Positions 47,573 through 60,528 of a DNA stretch of 64,000 bases are shown here, one piece after another (the first letter of the stretch is position 1; each line of letters begins with the position of its first letter). The DNA lies in assembly GCF_029017545.1 (NCBI RefSeq), contig NW_026555337.1:4898001-4962000 (forward strand), read 5' to 3'. The notes below the pieces were generated by a model. The model saw only the letters and a program-made list of their open reading frames with translations, ran no database searches and was not told where the DNA came from. The DNA comes from Prosopis cineraria (Eukaryota > Streptophyta > Magnoliopsida > Fabales > Fabaceae). Made by a program: the position numbers and the translations under genes.

Positions 47573-49253
47573 GCTGAGCCAAAAGAGGTGTAGGATACGT
47601 GAATATATATCAACAAGGGTGATAGCCGTGAAATTAAAGTATGTAACGTTTTCAATTGTTTTTATGGTTCACACATGTATTTTTTTTATTAAAAACAATT
47701 ATATTAATTTTAAACACGATCGCGCACTAGTTATAAATACTACACACTTTCACGTTCTAGACGCTTGATTTTACTGGGATGCCAGTTATAGATTATGTAT
47801 ACGCGTGTGCGTGCACTCAGTTAGCCTCTATGTATCTTATCAAAATAAACGATGTTATCATGATTGTTAGCCTTCAGGATTTAATTCAAGAAAAAAATAG
47901 AGGGGTGTGATTTACAATTAAGTCAAAATATAAGACCTATGAATTAATTTTTCGTATATATAATATATTTTTATCTGAATTTATCTACATGTCTATAAAA
48001 GTAGAATAATTAACAAGCATAGCTAAAATCATGATAGGTGTCTATTTTTTCCATTCCTGCAATTTTATGCAGCCATTCAAGTTTTAGTTTTCAGATTTAA
48101 TTTTTTTTTAAAGACGTAGGTGCTAGTGGTGTATGCTTTCCTAAACGTGGGATGAGTAACCACTAATTGAATTATTGAAAGGCATGTTTCAAGTTCACCA
48201 AATATAATATAATTAAGTGACGTGGGGTGAAGTTATTTAGCTACATGCATAACCGGATTCCAACGCGATCGAGTTGCCGTTTATGCCTTAATGCACTCAC
48301 TATAAATTCTAAGTTAGAAGCTGCTTTGGTCATATCGTATTATATTCCTCTGTTTGCGCCAATGTATAATATATAATATTTTTCTTCCCAGATATTCGAT
48401 GGCAAAAGATAACAAATAAGTGCACGTGGTTCATGTTATTTACTTTCAAAATCAACAATGGTTAGTCTTTACATTTGATCTATCCCAATTGTTTTATTTA
48501 ATTATCTTCAAAATCTAAAATCATGAGATGTGTGAGTGAGTGAGATACTCTTATTAGTTTTTACTTTATAGTTTTGTTGTTATCTTCCTTTAAAAATTAA
48601 AGTAATATTGCCCTTGCATTGTAAGACGACGCCATTTCATTCGCATATTAGAGTTGCCTCAAGCAAGAAAGGCAAATTCAAACATAAATTTAACTTATTT
48701 TTTAGGAGCATATTCTCTCACATACGTTTAATTCTCTTAAGTTTTAAAGCGTTATTTTTTATCTTCTAACATTATTTCAAATGATTACATATATGCCACT
48801 TCAATTGTTTGGCACATCAGACTCTCATCATCTTTAAACACAATCATTGTTTGAGATAAGAAATGATTCACACACACACACAATAACAAGCACATCTATG
48901 GATTGCAAATGTGTCCTTTTTTTTTCAAATATTTCAATTTTGTAAAGTCACATAAAATTCTATTTACAAAATTATTTCTAATTTGTTAATATAACTTTTT
49001 TTTAGTTTTTTTTATTTTGGTACGTAATTTCTCAATTTATGATCTAATAACTTCTTAACTCAATGATCTTTTTTTAATGTGATTAGTAATTTAAAGTAAT
49101 GTAATTACTCCACCATATCTACATTTAATTATCTATATGTACATGGAATATTAAAACACACACACTCTCTCTCATGAACTAATATTATTTTATAAACATT
49201 TAGTACGGGTAGATGCTAGTTTTACGTAAAATAAAATATAGATGTATGCATGA
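47573..49253. other. Upstream region of the MATE gene
   Basis: No gene is recognised. It is AT-rich with a (CA)n run near 48871-48882. Its last few hundred bases should hold the promoter of the plus-strand MATE gene. Confidence 0.45.
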
Positions 49254-49262
49254 TATATATAG
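49254..49262 (+). promoter_or_regulatory. Probable TATA box of the MATE gene
   Basis: TATATATAG lies 84-92 bp upstream of the MATE start codon. That distance would give a leader of about 50-60 bases, normal for plants. No experimental start is known. Confidence 0.45.
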
Positions 49263-49345
49263 ATTCTTCTCATCCTTAGCAGACGCGTCATAACTCCAAA
49301 AGCCTTTCATCTGTTGCCGAGCTCTTTCAGCTTCAGAAGAAGGCC

Positions 49346-52300
49346 ATGGCTTCTCTGCAAAACGACGCTCATCAGCCATTGTTGCCTCCGAGGGATCCAC
49401 AGCCACCTTCCTTGACTCCCCCCCTCAGCTACGATCACGATTCATCAAACGGCGAGCTCGAGATCATACTCTCCGACACCACCCTACCTCTATTCACGTG
49501 CTTTCGGGCCGCCACATCGATCGAGCTGAAGCTGCTATTCTTCCTTGGGGCCCCCGCCGTCATCGTGTATTTGATCAACTACGTCATGTCCATGTCCACC
49601 CAGATATTCTCGGGCCACCTCGGCAACCTCGAGCTCGCCGCCGCTTCCCTCGGCAACACTGGCATCCAAGTCTTTGCCTATGGCCTCCTGGTGGCTACCC
49701 CCTTCTCTCACTTGTTTAACGAAACATCAATTAACACTTGAAGATGAGCTACACTAACATGATTTACTACATGATGATTTGGAATTTATGATATTTGATG
49801 AACAGTTGGGCATGGGGAGTGCGGTGGAGACGCTGTGCGGGCAAGCATTTGGTGCGAACAAGTACGAAATGCTGGGAGTATACTTGCAGAGATCAACGAT
49901 TCTGCTAACACTGACGGGGATTCTTCTGACCATCCTGTACGTATTCTCGGAACCTATTTTAATATTTCTGGGAGAATCTCCAAGAATTGCATCCGCAGCT
50001 GCACTGTTCGTGTACGGTCTGATTCCTCAAACCTTCGCGTATGCCGTCAACTTCCCAATCCAGAAGTTTCTGCAAGCTCAGAGCATAGTGGCCCCGAGTG
50101 CGTATATATCTCTGGGGACGCTGGTGATTCATCTGGTGTTAAGCTGGGTGTTCGTGTACGAGATCGGGCTTGGATTACTGGGAGCGTCGTTGGTTCTAAG
50201 CTTGTCGTGGTGGATCCTGGTGATAGGTCAGTTTGCGTATATTGTGAAGAGTGACAAGTGTAAGAAGACATGGCAGGGCTTCACGGTGCAGGCGTTCTCG
50301 GGGCTGCCGGAGTTCTTCAAGCTATCCGCGGCTTCGGCTGTCATGTTGAGTTTGGAGACGTGGTACTTTCAGATTCTGGTTCTGCTCGCTGGTTTGCTGG
50401 ATCACCCTGAATTGGCTCTTGATTCTCTTTCCATTTGGTAAGAAATGATTTTATTGTTTTGTTATCATTAATTAATCACACCTTTTTCGTCAGTAAACAG
50501 TATTAATTGCACCTTTCATCAATGCGAGGAGGGGGGGACCAAATCTCAATGAATTTGATTTTTTTAAAAAAATACTCTAGATAAGTTATAAAATTTTTAA
50601 AAAAGAATATGTAAATTTAAAGAGTGCAGTAAAAAATTAATTAAGAATAATTTGATTCCACTACTCTATTTTTTTTTAATTAAATTTATTGATTAAAATT
50701 TGTGTTGTGTTTGCATATATATTGAAGGCATCTCTTTATTTTTGATAGAATAGAACACATCTGAGAATCTCACGAAAATGAATAGCTCGGGCAAAATAAT
50801 TAGTTAGTTTGGTACCCACTAGTTATAAGATTTCTGTATCAGTATGACTGGGAAAGGTTTGACAAGCTAAAGATTCGTTCATGGTAAGTCATCGCACTCA
50901 GCACCGAGAGAGGGACTCACATGGTGCTATTATATAATTACAAATGGGATATACTTGTATATAGTGATCGTATTTGAATTGGAAAGCAAAATCTGACTTC
51001 GAGTATTGCCAATATAAAAAAGATAGACATGTCATAATGATTTTGTTAACTAGTGTCGTCTGGTCATCATTTTGTCGCCATATATAAATTACTCTACCTT
51101 TCAAATCACGGAAACAGTAATTCCTTCCCCCATGAGTTTGTCCTTTTACTCATTATTATTGAATAAACCTCTTTTAATTTTTAGACAGATTACATCTCTT
51201 TCCTTTTATATTATAAAAATTAAATATAATTAATTATTCATAGAGCATAAGCATATGTTAATATGTGATCCTACGAATTTGGATCCTCCCCCTTATGAAA
51301 TATCTCTCTCCATGCAGCTCTTCGTGTCAAATCACATCCGCTCATTTACTTATTTATTTGATTTAATTTAACATAAGATTGCTAATTATTATATCAAAAT
51401 AAATAGTTTGTTCATTATCATCATTTAAATACTTTTAAAAGTAAGATCTATCACAACATTTTTTATAATAGTCACTAAATAAATAGCACTCCTTCCGTCC
51501 TAAATTATAAGACGTTTTTAAATAAAATCTCACATATTAATAAATTTTATTAAATATATTTAATAATATTATCTTTTTAAAATAATAATATAAACTTTTA
51601 AAAATATCCATTATTTAATATATTAAAAAGAGAATGAATATAAATTAATTAAAAAGAGAAAAGGTAATATTAAAATTGATACATTTAATGAAAAGTTAAT
51701 CTACTTAAAGTGTATTTTATTTTAAAACGGAGGAAGTATATTTGATTTTAATTTATTTTAATATCATAATTAACAATCTTACATTATCAAATTAAATGAA
51801 TAATTAGACGGATTGAGCATTGATCCATGTATTATGAGAGGGCGCAGAGAGGATCCAAAAGCGTCACCCCACACATCAGTTTCATGTAAGGCATTGTAGA
51901 GATCCAATGCCTTTGGTATGTTGTCACTACGCAAGACTGAAGGAGAAGAACGCCGTTTTTCCGGCCGGCCATGGACTGACCCACCAAATTCATGATGCAC
52001 GCCTATATATTTCGGATCCTTCAGAAACGTGGTCTCACTGCCACTCTTGATTTATTGTTATATTTTATCATTTAATTAATTAATTAATTATATATGCGCG
52101 CAGTACCACTATATCCGGATGGGTGTTCATGATCTCAGTAGGATTCAACGCAGCCGCAAGGTTAGTTTCTCTTCGCTCACCTACAAAATCCCACTATATC
52201 TGGAATATAATGCCTTTTTGGTTCTTGATCAATGCTTGCATGGAATTGAATATTTGAGCTGTGGGGTGGGCGGGGGCACAGTGTAAGAGTAAGCAATGAG

Positions 52301-53150
52301 CTAGGAGCCAGAAATCCAAAATCAGCAGCGTTCTCGGTGGTGGTGGTGACGTCGATATCTTTCATGATAGCTGTGATCGCAGCAATCACAGTGCTCGCTT
52401 TAAGGGATGTGATTAGTTATGCCTTCACAGATGGTGAGTTCGTCGCTGCTGCTGTTTCTGATCTCTGTCCTCTCCTGGCTCTTGCCATCGTCCTCAACGG
52501 CATTCAGCCCGTCTTATCTGGTAAACTACTTGACACTCCCAATTCCATTCTGATGCTAAAAGTTTAAAATTTTACACCGAAATATTATGGTACCCGTGCG
52601 AGCATCGATACTATTGTAATGTACCATGAACCATGAAGGGGTGGCTGTTGGGTGTGGATGGCAGAGTTTTGTTGCGTATGTGAACGCAGGCTGTTATTAT
52701 GGAATTGGCATTCCCCTGGGCTCACTCCTCGGCTTCTACTTTAAACTTGGTGCTAAGGTTTGTTCTCTTCTCTTGTTTTTCACAACCCAGTAACATTATT
52801 AATGCAGAAAGCTCTGATTTTATTTGTTGTTTCTCCAGGGAATATGGTCGGGAATGCTCGGTGGAATGCTCATGCAAACAATTATTTTGATGTGGGTTAC
52901 GCTTCGAACGGATTGGTATAAAGAGGTAAAACAACACTTTTTGTGTTGATCACTGCTCAGTGATCCAATGACGGATGAGCAAGCTTTTTGCCCCTTTGTT
53001 TTTAATTTTGCGCGAAAACAAGCTTTTTCTTTGTCTAATTAACAGGAATATATATATATATATATATATATATAATTGCAGGTTGAAGAAGCAGGCAAGA
53101 GGTTGAACAAGTGGGAAGACAAGAAGGAGTCATCACCTCTTGAGAAGTGA
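49346..53150 (+). CDS. DTX40: MATE efflux transporter, DTX40-like
   Basis: This is a proton- or sodium-coupled antiporter of the multidrug and toxic compound extrusion family. The seven coding exons are 49346-49690, 49806-50437, 52104-52160, 52282-52520, 52639-52757, 52839-52925 and 53082-53150, giving 515 residues with about twelve membrane segments. The N-terminus (MASLQNDAHQPLLPP) has a dileucine-type sequence common in tonoplast members. Family signatures seen are MSMSTQIFSGHLGNLELAAASLGN, split as MSMSTQIFSGHLG and NLELAAASLGN, plus GMGSAVETLCGQAFGA, the loop NFPIQKFLQAQS, VSNELGARNPKSA, and GVAVGCGWQ followed by YVNAGCYYGIGIPLG. The tail is hydrophilic (KRLNKWEDKKESS). Intron 2 (50438-52103) is 1,666 bp and contains a Stowaway-like MITE. 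Two acceptors, before exons 4 and 5, lack a pyrimidine tract. The closest remembered relative is Arabidopsis DTX40; the related DTX41/TT12 moves flavonoids into the vacuole, but the substrate here cannot be told. Confidence 0.96.
51489..51738. mobile_element. Stowaway MITE in MATE intron 2
   Basis: The left end ACTCCTTCCGTCCTAAATTA and the complement of the right end (TACTTCCTCCGTTTTAAAAT) are the CTCCCTCCGT-type termini of Stowaway MITEs. TA lies on both sides. The body is about 250 bp and AT-rich. It lies in the sense-strand intron of the MATE gene and does not disturb the exons. Confidence 0.75.
53048..53074. repeat. (AT)n microsatellite abutting a splice acceptor
   Basis: A 27-base AT run ends seven bases before exon 7 of the MATE gene, in the position normally taken by the polypyrimidine tract. 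Confidence 0.9.
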
Positions 53151-54079
53151 GAACACATGATTTCACTTTGATTTGACGACGTGGGTTGGTCAATGAAGCG
53201 GGACCATGTAATAGCTTGGCCTTTCCTTTTAGTGCTATTATATCTATCTCCTTTTCCGGCGCACCAAAAATGAAATACTACTTTGGGATCAACTAAAATA
53301 ATGATGTACAACATTTTTCACTGTTTCACATCAGCCAAAAAGTTCAAATTCTATTTTCCTTTCTTTTTCCCCCTTTCATTCATTTTCCTAATTCACTGGT
53401 CCATTAAAATATTTCATCACGGGGCTCTGCTTTGAAGTTCATGAAAGTTCTTGTTTTGTTACTAAATAGATCTTGTTCATCACTCTTTATCTGGGTCTTC
53501 ATGTCCTATACATGCTTGCTGGGCTGTTAAATGGCTTTTTATATAACGATGACATTTGGTTGGGAAAAATACCTGATGATAAGGGAGGGCTCCCCCTTCT
53601 CAAGACTTGTAATATTCGTTTGGCACACTTTCTTTGTTTCTGAACTGAATCATGCCCATTATCAACAAAATCCACAAGTAACGCATCTGGATGTCAGAAG
53701 CACAAAAATAGCCCCAATTCGATGGTCAAGCGCGAAAGCTATCATAAGTTTCTATTATTGCTGTCGGCAGCTTCCTCCTCAACTAAACCAAAAATCTTTT
53801 GCCTTTGAATTACTTTATAAATTTATAAACGACACTCTGAATGACCAACTAGCATGCCAGAAATTGAACAACATCATTTACAATGCATGCCGTCTGCCGT
53901 ATGTAATAATAACTCTACAATGATTCAGATGCTTTAAGATCATGACTATCCATAAAAATAAAGGGATTCTGGCTAATCGATATGAATTTGATGCAACCGG
54001 CGTATTTAATTTTTTTAAATACTAGCCAATGAGGAAGTCTTGGAGACAAACACAAACAAGAAAGTGAAGCCTCTGTTTG
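53151..54079. other. Convergent 3' flanks of MATE and plastid L6 genes
   Basis: The MATE 3' UTR enters from the left and the L6 3' UTR from the right. An open frame 53531-53923 (130 codons, plus strand) has no recognisable domain and is not called. Confidence 0.5.
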
Positions 54080-56221
54080 CTACTTTTTCTTTCCTGCCTT
54101 TCCTTCCTTTCTTCTTACAACTTCATCAGCATATTTGATACCCTTGCCTTTGTATGGTTCTGGTGGTCTCCATCTCCTTACTGAAGCAGCAAATTGGCCA
54201 ATCTCAGACTTGTCATATCCGCTCACTGTGATTCTCGTGTTATCTTCAACCTTCACCTTGAGGCCTTCGGGGATCGCCATCTTGACTGGATGAGAAAATC
54301 CAAGATTCAAAATCAAATCTTTTCCTTCTACTGCTGCACGATAACCAACACCAACCAGTTGGAGCTTCTTTTCAAAACCTTTAGATACTCCTACCAACAT
54401 ATTGTCTGTAAGGGTCCTAAATACATTATATTCCCAGCCAGACAAGTGTCAGATAGATGCAGATAAAGAATGTTGGAATTTAATCCGAGATAAACCTAAA
54501 AATTTGTGTGAGACTAAAAATGTGATGTAATGCTCGAGTCTGCAAACTTGGATTCCAATAATTTGCTCATACAAGAAAAATTTTACATGTTACACAATCA
54601 GATTAATACAACGGCATCATGTCGAACTAAGATATAGCAATGATTTAAACCACTAGCATCTCAAAATTTAAGAGAAAGTGACAGAACAGTGCACATCAGG
54701 AAAACAAAATAACCAATCTGAATTGAAACTAACGATTAGTTCAAAAGGCTCTCAAAGCTTCAGACATGACCCTGCTTTTAGGACAGACAATATGTCTCGA
54801 GTTTGGTCATGCAAAATAGACAACATCCAGGATTATGGTGACATTTATGGTGATGCCACCACCAGCTCAAGAAGTTGCAAAGAAATCAAAATTGTTGGCA
54901 CACTTAATACACACACCATGAGAGAGAGGGGACCCTTGCAATGAAAGTATTCAGTGAACAATCCAACAACACATCTCCAATACAAGGTGTAACATTTCAT
55001 CTTTTTTCCAACCGGAATTTGTTTTCAATGACCACCTTCTCCACTTATCTGATTGTCGAACTTGCATAAATGTAGATTAATTACTGTCATCTAGCACCAA
55101 AAGCCTTATCATCATGGGAAAGTAACACAAGTAAACTATTCACAGGTTTCAAATTTATATCTATCATGTGGCACAAACAATTTCAAAAATTTGAACCAAA
55201 TGTCAGCCAAAATTTCATGTTCTAAGTTTAATGAGCGTGTCAAGAAAAGATTTTAGATTTTTAGAAACAAAAACATTAAGACAGTTGGAACGTATTTATG
55301 GTTCAACAACAAAATGCTCTTATTAAAAGCATGTTCAGGAGGATAAAGTACCTGAAAAGCCCATGCATTTGATTTGCCCTTCTAGTTTCCACTGCCTTTC
55401 TAACCCTTAGGATTCCAGATTCCATCCTCTCAAGTATTACTTCTCGAGGGTATGTTAATGCAAGTTCTCCCAGTGGGCCCTTCACTTTTAAATCCTTCCC
55501 TTCTAATGTGATTGTCACATTTGATGGCACTTCAATCGGTTGCTTCCCAATTCGAGACTCCTTGCATTCTATAGTCTTCCTCAGGAAATTAACATGAGCA
55601 GCAGGAATATGGGCAACACTGATCTTGGTTCTCTCGCCCAGGAAAACAGACTTCAAATAGCTGAAATATGATAGCAAGCAACATCTCTCTATGAACACAG
55701 TTTATCAAAACATATGAGCACATCAAATAGTAATGAAGAAAACCAATGGCTAGAAGTGCCCATAAAAATACGATTGGATAAATTATCTTCTTCAATGTGG
55801 CGGTGACAAATTTTAGGTTGCATGGCCTCATTGTAGAAATGAGAAAATTCAAGGGCCAGCAATAAGATGTCTCTACTACTGGCAGTGACAAAGGCAACTA
55901 AGCACTTGACATTTTGACTTAAATCCTTCACATTATTGCAAAAATTCTGACCCGTCGGGGAACCCAACTATAAAAATAAAAGATGGCGAGCAATACTATT
56001 TAGATTCCAAGAAAATTGCAAAAACAACATTGTTCCAATACACCCCAATCCAACGGATGTGGCGGAAGAAAGCTTCGGATCAACACCCGGGAATCGAGAA
56101 AAGGTAAACAGAAGAAGCCAATTCCAAAGTTTCTAGTCATGAATTGAAAGGAAGAGAAACGGTGCAGCCAAAGTAGGAACCCTGACCTGGTTTGGAAAGA
56201 AGAGGTGAGGGAGGCAGCCAT
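54080..56221 (-). CDS. RPL6: 50S ribosomal protein L6, chloroplastic
   Basis: This is the nuclear-encoded bacterial-type uL6 of the plastid ribosome. It binds 23S rRNA near the factor-binding region. The three coding exons are 56187-56221, 55352-55660 and 54080-54416, both introns are in phase 2, and the total is 226 residues against about 223 in Arabidopsis. Exon 1 encodes only MAASLTSSFQT plus two bases. The transit peptide runs to about residue 42 (Ser/Ala-rich, few acids), and the mature protein begins near IECKESRIGKQPI. Two L6 repeats follow: VPSNVTITLEGKDLKVKGP and, later, EGKDLILNLGFSHPV. The C-terminus has the L6 signature PEPYKGKGI and a basic tail EGKAGKKK. The start is fixed by the classic MAAS transit-peptide beginning. 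It is distinct from the short mitochondrial L6. It is probably essential, as in Arabidopsis, where I recall loss being embryo-lethal (EMB2394). Confidence 0.97.
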
Positions 56222-57734
56222 GGTTACAAGCTCGTGAGCACCCAACTGCGAGGTCCAGGAGAGGAGACCTATCCAATGCGCAGAGTGTTATCCACTGGAG
56301 AGATAATAAATGCCCTTTGGGACAAAAGAAATTTCAATGAGTGCGGTCAACTCATCAGAACATGGGTCTACTGAACTGTCGTAAGGATTTTGAGCCCAAA
56401 TAACCTATCTTGACTTAGTACTCTAAACAAGAGGCCCAGACCAATTCCCAGTGTTTGGGCTTTCTTTGTTTCCTGTTTCTTTTTTCATTTCTTTCACTGA
56501 CATCTCATTTTTTTTTTGTCTTCATCTGTTTGGGCTGTTTTTTAACTTTTACAAAAAAATACAATTGAATTTTGAATTTTCTACTCAGTTTCATGTGACC
56601 GAGAGAAGAAAAACACGGTCTGTCGCTCTCTCCTTGCGTGCCATTGCCCCGTTGACCAAAAAAAGAAAAAGCGGGTCTTAAGTCTTGTACGGTCAAAACA
56701 TTGCTGCTCTTCCCCAAAAAAGGAAAACGCTAGAAAGGAGCATTGGATAACTTACAGCTCAATGCGACAAAGGAAAGTCACCATCGTAACATCAAAGTGG
56801 GAAGAAATATAATCATATTAATTCATAATGAATAACAAGGGCACGAAGGTGCTGAAGGATCTTTGGACAGTTTTTTATGTGACTTTAGGTACTTTCTTTA
56901 TACACACACACACTACGTAGATATATATAAATGTGGGAGAAATAATTTGCTGGTATTGAGTATTGACCAACAATTGACTTTTATCAGCATTCCAAAATGT
57001 GGGAGAAACCCATTTGGATCCCCACGAGGCCAGAGTGCTCCATTCTTTACAGTTTAAAATTTAAATACGCAACTTGACTGCTTTCATTAATGTATCAACT
57101 AACTAGATCAATATATGAGCCACGCCATTCACTTGTTCCCCAACGACATATAGTTCGTTTTCAAAGAACAGTGAAATCGTTTTTGGATAAAGGCTACTTC
57201 TAACTATTTTATCCGAGTTAATGAGATATGGTTATGATATTAAATTAGTCTTAAAGTAAAATAACTTTGCAATTAGTTTATCTCTATTTACATGCATAAA
57301 GTTAAAGAAAAAAAAAGAAAAATTTTATAGAATAGTAAACATTGATTATATTTTAAAAAAAGCTAATTAATGTCCAAAATTTTTTATACAAAATGACTGA
57401 TATATGGAACCATTGATTTGTTGTAGAAGATGACCAGTGTATATGGGGCCAGAAAGAGTACATGATAATTATTTTGAAGAAGACAATACACCATAGAAAT
57501 TTTAAATTTAATTTAATTATTGAGAGAATTACATTTAGATCTTCACAACGCAGTGCGCGGTATTTGTGTGTAATTCGACCTGAATTTTTTTTTCCAAAAC
57601 GCAACTTTGGCGGTTGACCTGCCATGTTCTGTACGAAACACCGCTTTGTCTTCTGCTGACTGAATAGCTCAACGGACAAAATCACGTGCCGAGAAGCCTG
57701 ACATTTTTTACTCGAACGAGCACTCTATAATTTC
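56222..57734. other. Upstream flank of plastid L6 and intergenic DNA
   Basis: The first few hundred bases should include the L6 promoter and leader on the minus strand. No other gene is recognised. Confidence 0.45.
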
Positions 57735-58275
57735 TAATTTAAAATTTAAAAAAATTAATCATTAGGTTCTTAAAATTTTAACTTAATTATAACTTAATTC
57801 TTAAAATTTAGTTATTATAATTAAATTTTTATAATTTTAATTTAATTGTAATTCGATGTTTAAATTTTACCTTTTATAATTTAATCTCTACAGTTTTAAC
57901 CATTTAAATATCAGTCCCTATATTTTAAAAAATAAAATTATAAAAATTAAAATTAATTTAAATTTTTAATATTTATAATATTTATAAATATTAAAAGGGT
58001 TTATAAGTTTAAAATATTAGTAATAAATTTTAACATAATTTTAATCTGCTGTTAAAAAATATATAATTTTAATCTTCATAATTTAATTTTTTTAACATAT
58101 AGGGGCAAATATTTAAATGATTTAAAATATAAGAATTGAATTACAAAAGTTAAAATTTACAAATTGAATTACAATCAAATCAAAATTTCAGAAATTAAAT
58201 TATAATAAATTAAAATTTAATGATTAAGTTATAACTAAATCAAAACTAAAAAAATCAATTAATTAATTTTTTCTT
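57735..58275. mobile_element. Foldback MITE with about 180-bp arms
   Basis: The left arm (about 57736-57920) and right arm (about 58101-58275) are imperfect inverted copies, ending inwards at CAGTCCCTA and AGGGGCAAAT. Motifs such as TTATAACTTAAT, AATTGTAATTC and CATTTAAATAT are mirrored in order. The sequence is almost entirely A/T. No duplication could be fixed. Confidence 0.55.
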
Positions 58276-59767
58276 AAATTTATTTGTGGCCACTTCATTT
58301 CTCACCTTTCATTTGGTTTTGTTTTTTTCCCATCTGCTTGACGCATCTTTATCTCTCACGTCTCTATTTTAAAAAATAAATATTTTCTGCGAAACAAAGC
58401 GCTAATGAAAAAGCATTGGAAAAAGATTATCTCTGAGGGATCATATAGTAAAAAGGGAGCTTAATCACAACACAACAGAAAAGAAACGAAAAGACTCCAA
58501 AATACGAAAGCAAAAAAGATGAGGGGGAAAAGATGCCAGGGCACTAATGGCTGAAGTGCCAACTGAAGTTTGGCCATTGGCTTAACAGAATTATATTCAT
58601 CCAAAAAAAAAAAGAAGAAAGAAGAAACCAAATCTCAAAAGGTTCGACCACGATATTCGTTAACTGTTGTTTGTGATAATAATAATAGGAAACTTCAATT
58701 TACATCCACTCGTACTAATAGCCGCCATTTAATTTTATGCCATTCTAAATTTTGTCGAAAGTCGAGATAAATATGGGAAATGTATTTTTTTTAAGGTTTG
58801 ATTGAGCATGCCTGAGTGTAAAAAAAGTTTTTAAGAGACTTACCTTGAATCTCAAGTCAAATTTGACATAGTCAGATAATTATAATAAAAAGGAGTAAAA
58901 TTTAGATTTTTTATGGGAAAAATTAGGTATTTAATATTGCATACTTAATATACTCTTGTTTAACTAAAATTCATCAGTGTTATGCCATTCTAGGAATTCC
59001 TGTTTTAAATAAAGATGTTAAGAACTATGCTGAAAGTCACAGTCAACGTGAAAAATGTTATTTTAGAAAATATTATCACCCATGATATTAAATCGAGTGA
59101 GTTAAAGCTGTCCTTTGAAATTTGTGGATGTGTTTTGCGTGGCTGGAAAACAACACATGTAGTCACAAACCCTGACATAAACACATACGCATCAGACCAG
59201 AATTCGCGACCCGGGAAGGTTTATCTCCTTTACCCTTTTTTTTTTCCTTTTTTTATCATCTCTCCGCTGTAAACCTGAACCATTTAACTTAAATTAATAT
59301 TTTTAAAACTATCAAATTTAAATTTTTAAATTTAATTTAATGGTTCAGATCTGCACCAGTCTTTCCTTTATTCTCCTTTGGAAAAGAGAAAATCGAACTC
59401 CTTTATAAGCAGGACGTGATCTCTAAAAACTTGGTTGGAGCGCGATGCTTGAGGAATATATCCATCAGCATTACTTGATTAAGTTTTTGTTATCCTCAAG
59501 TCCTGGACTCGTTATGGAGTCCCGTGTCCATCCTGTAAACGAGAATGGACTCGAGCTAATTTTTCAAGTAATATTTTAAAATAATTGATTTCATTTAAAA
59601 ATAAACATGGCCGCAATATATAATTTTAGCCCCTCGTGTTGTTTTAAATTTCAAAAAGAGAGCAGGAATCAAAACGAGACATGAGATGCAAGACTTTAAC
59701 AGCGCCTATACCGTTGAAAGCTATAAATCCTGAAAAAGGACAACTCCGATCCAGAAGCAGTATATTA
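58276..59767. other. Intergenic DNA, no gene seen
   Basis: No protein or RNA gene is recognised. Short open frames (for example 59015-59272) have no family features. Confidence 0.5.
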
Positions 59768-60037
59768 CTCCCTTCGTTTTAAATTATAAAATATTTTTAA
59801 TAAAATTTTATATATTAATAAATTTTATTAAATACACCTAATAGTCTTGTTTTTTTAAAATAAAAATATAACTTTTCAAAATACCTATTATTTAATATAA
59901 TAAAAATAGAAGTGATGGAAATTAATTATAAAAAAAATAATATTAAAATTTAAACGTTTAATGAAATCTTAATCTACTAAAAGTGTTGTATATTTTAAAA
60001 TAAAAAAAGTTTAAAAAATATTTTATAATTTAAGAAA
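59768..60037. mobile_element. Stowaway-like MITE
   Basis: It starts CTCCCTTCGTTTTAAATTAT after TA and ends with an inverted AAATATTTTATAATTTAAG. It shares TTTTATATATTAATAAATTTT and following strings, in parts under 20 bases, with the copy at 60221-60433. Confidence 0.6.
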
Positions 60038-60220
60038 ATAAGAATATTATTTTAGATAACTTGTAACAGAATCATATAAAGCTCGTGACACACGCAGTGG
60101 GAATGTGTGACGTTTTGCAACAACGTTTTTCAGTTTTAGCCGTACTTTGATTCGAGCATGTGTGTGTGTCTAAAGTATTGATATCCGGGGCGCCCCATCA
60201 CTATATTACAATGCATAGTA

Positions 60221-60433
60221 CTTCCTTTATTTTAAATTATAAAATATTTGTAAATAAAATTTTATATATTAATAAATTTTATTAAATACACTTAATAATT
60301 TTATTTTTTTAAAATAAAAATATAAATTTTAAAAAATGTCCATCATTTAATACATTAAAAAAAGAATGAAAATTAATTATATTTTGAGATAGAAATTTTT
60401 TTTAAAGTACCTTATAATTTGAGATGGATGAAA
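60221..60433. mobile_element. Stowaway-like MITE, neighbouring copy
   Basis: It starts CTTCCTTTATTTTAAATTAT after TA and ends ATAATTTGAGATGGATGAAA. It has the same orientation and family as the copy 180 bp to its left, with an internal shortening. Confidence 0.6.
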
Positions 60434-60528
60434 TATATTATAATATCACTAAGTGAGGTATTAATTACATTTTCTTAAGATACAATTTTCTATGACTACT
60501 TTGGGATGTAATTTATAGTTTACAGGAA

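Noticed and set aside
53531..53923. 130-codon plus-strand open frame between MATE and L6
   Set aside because: No recognisable motif, odd composition, and it overlaps the expected 3' UTR of the L6 gene. A protein search with hits in other species would change this.
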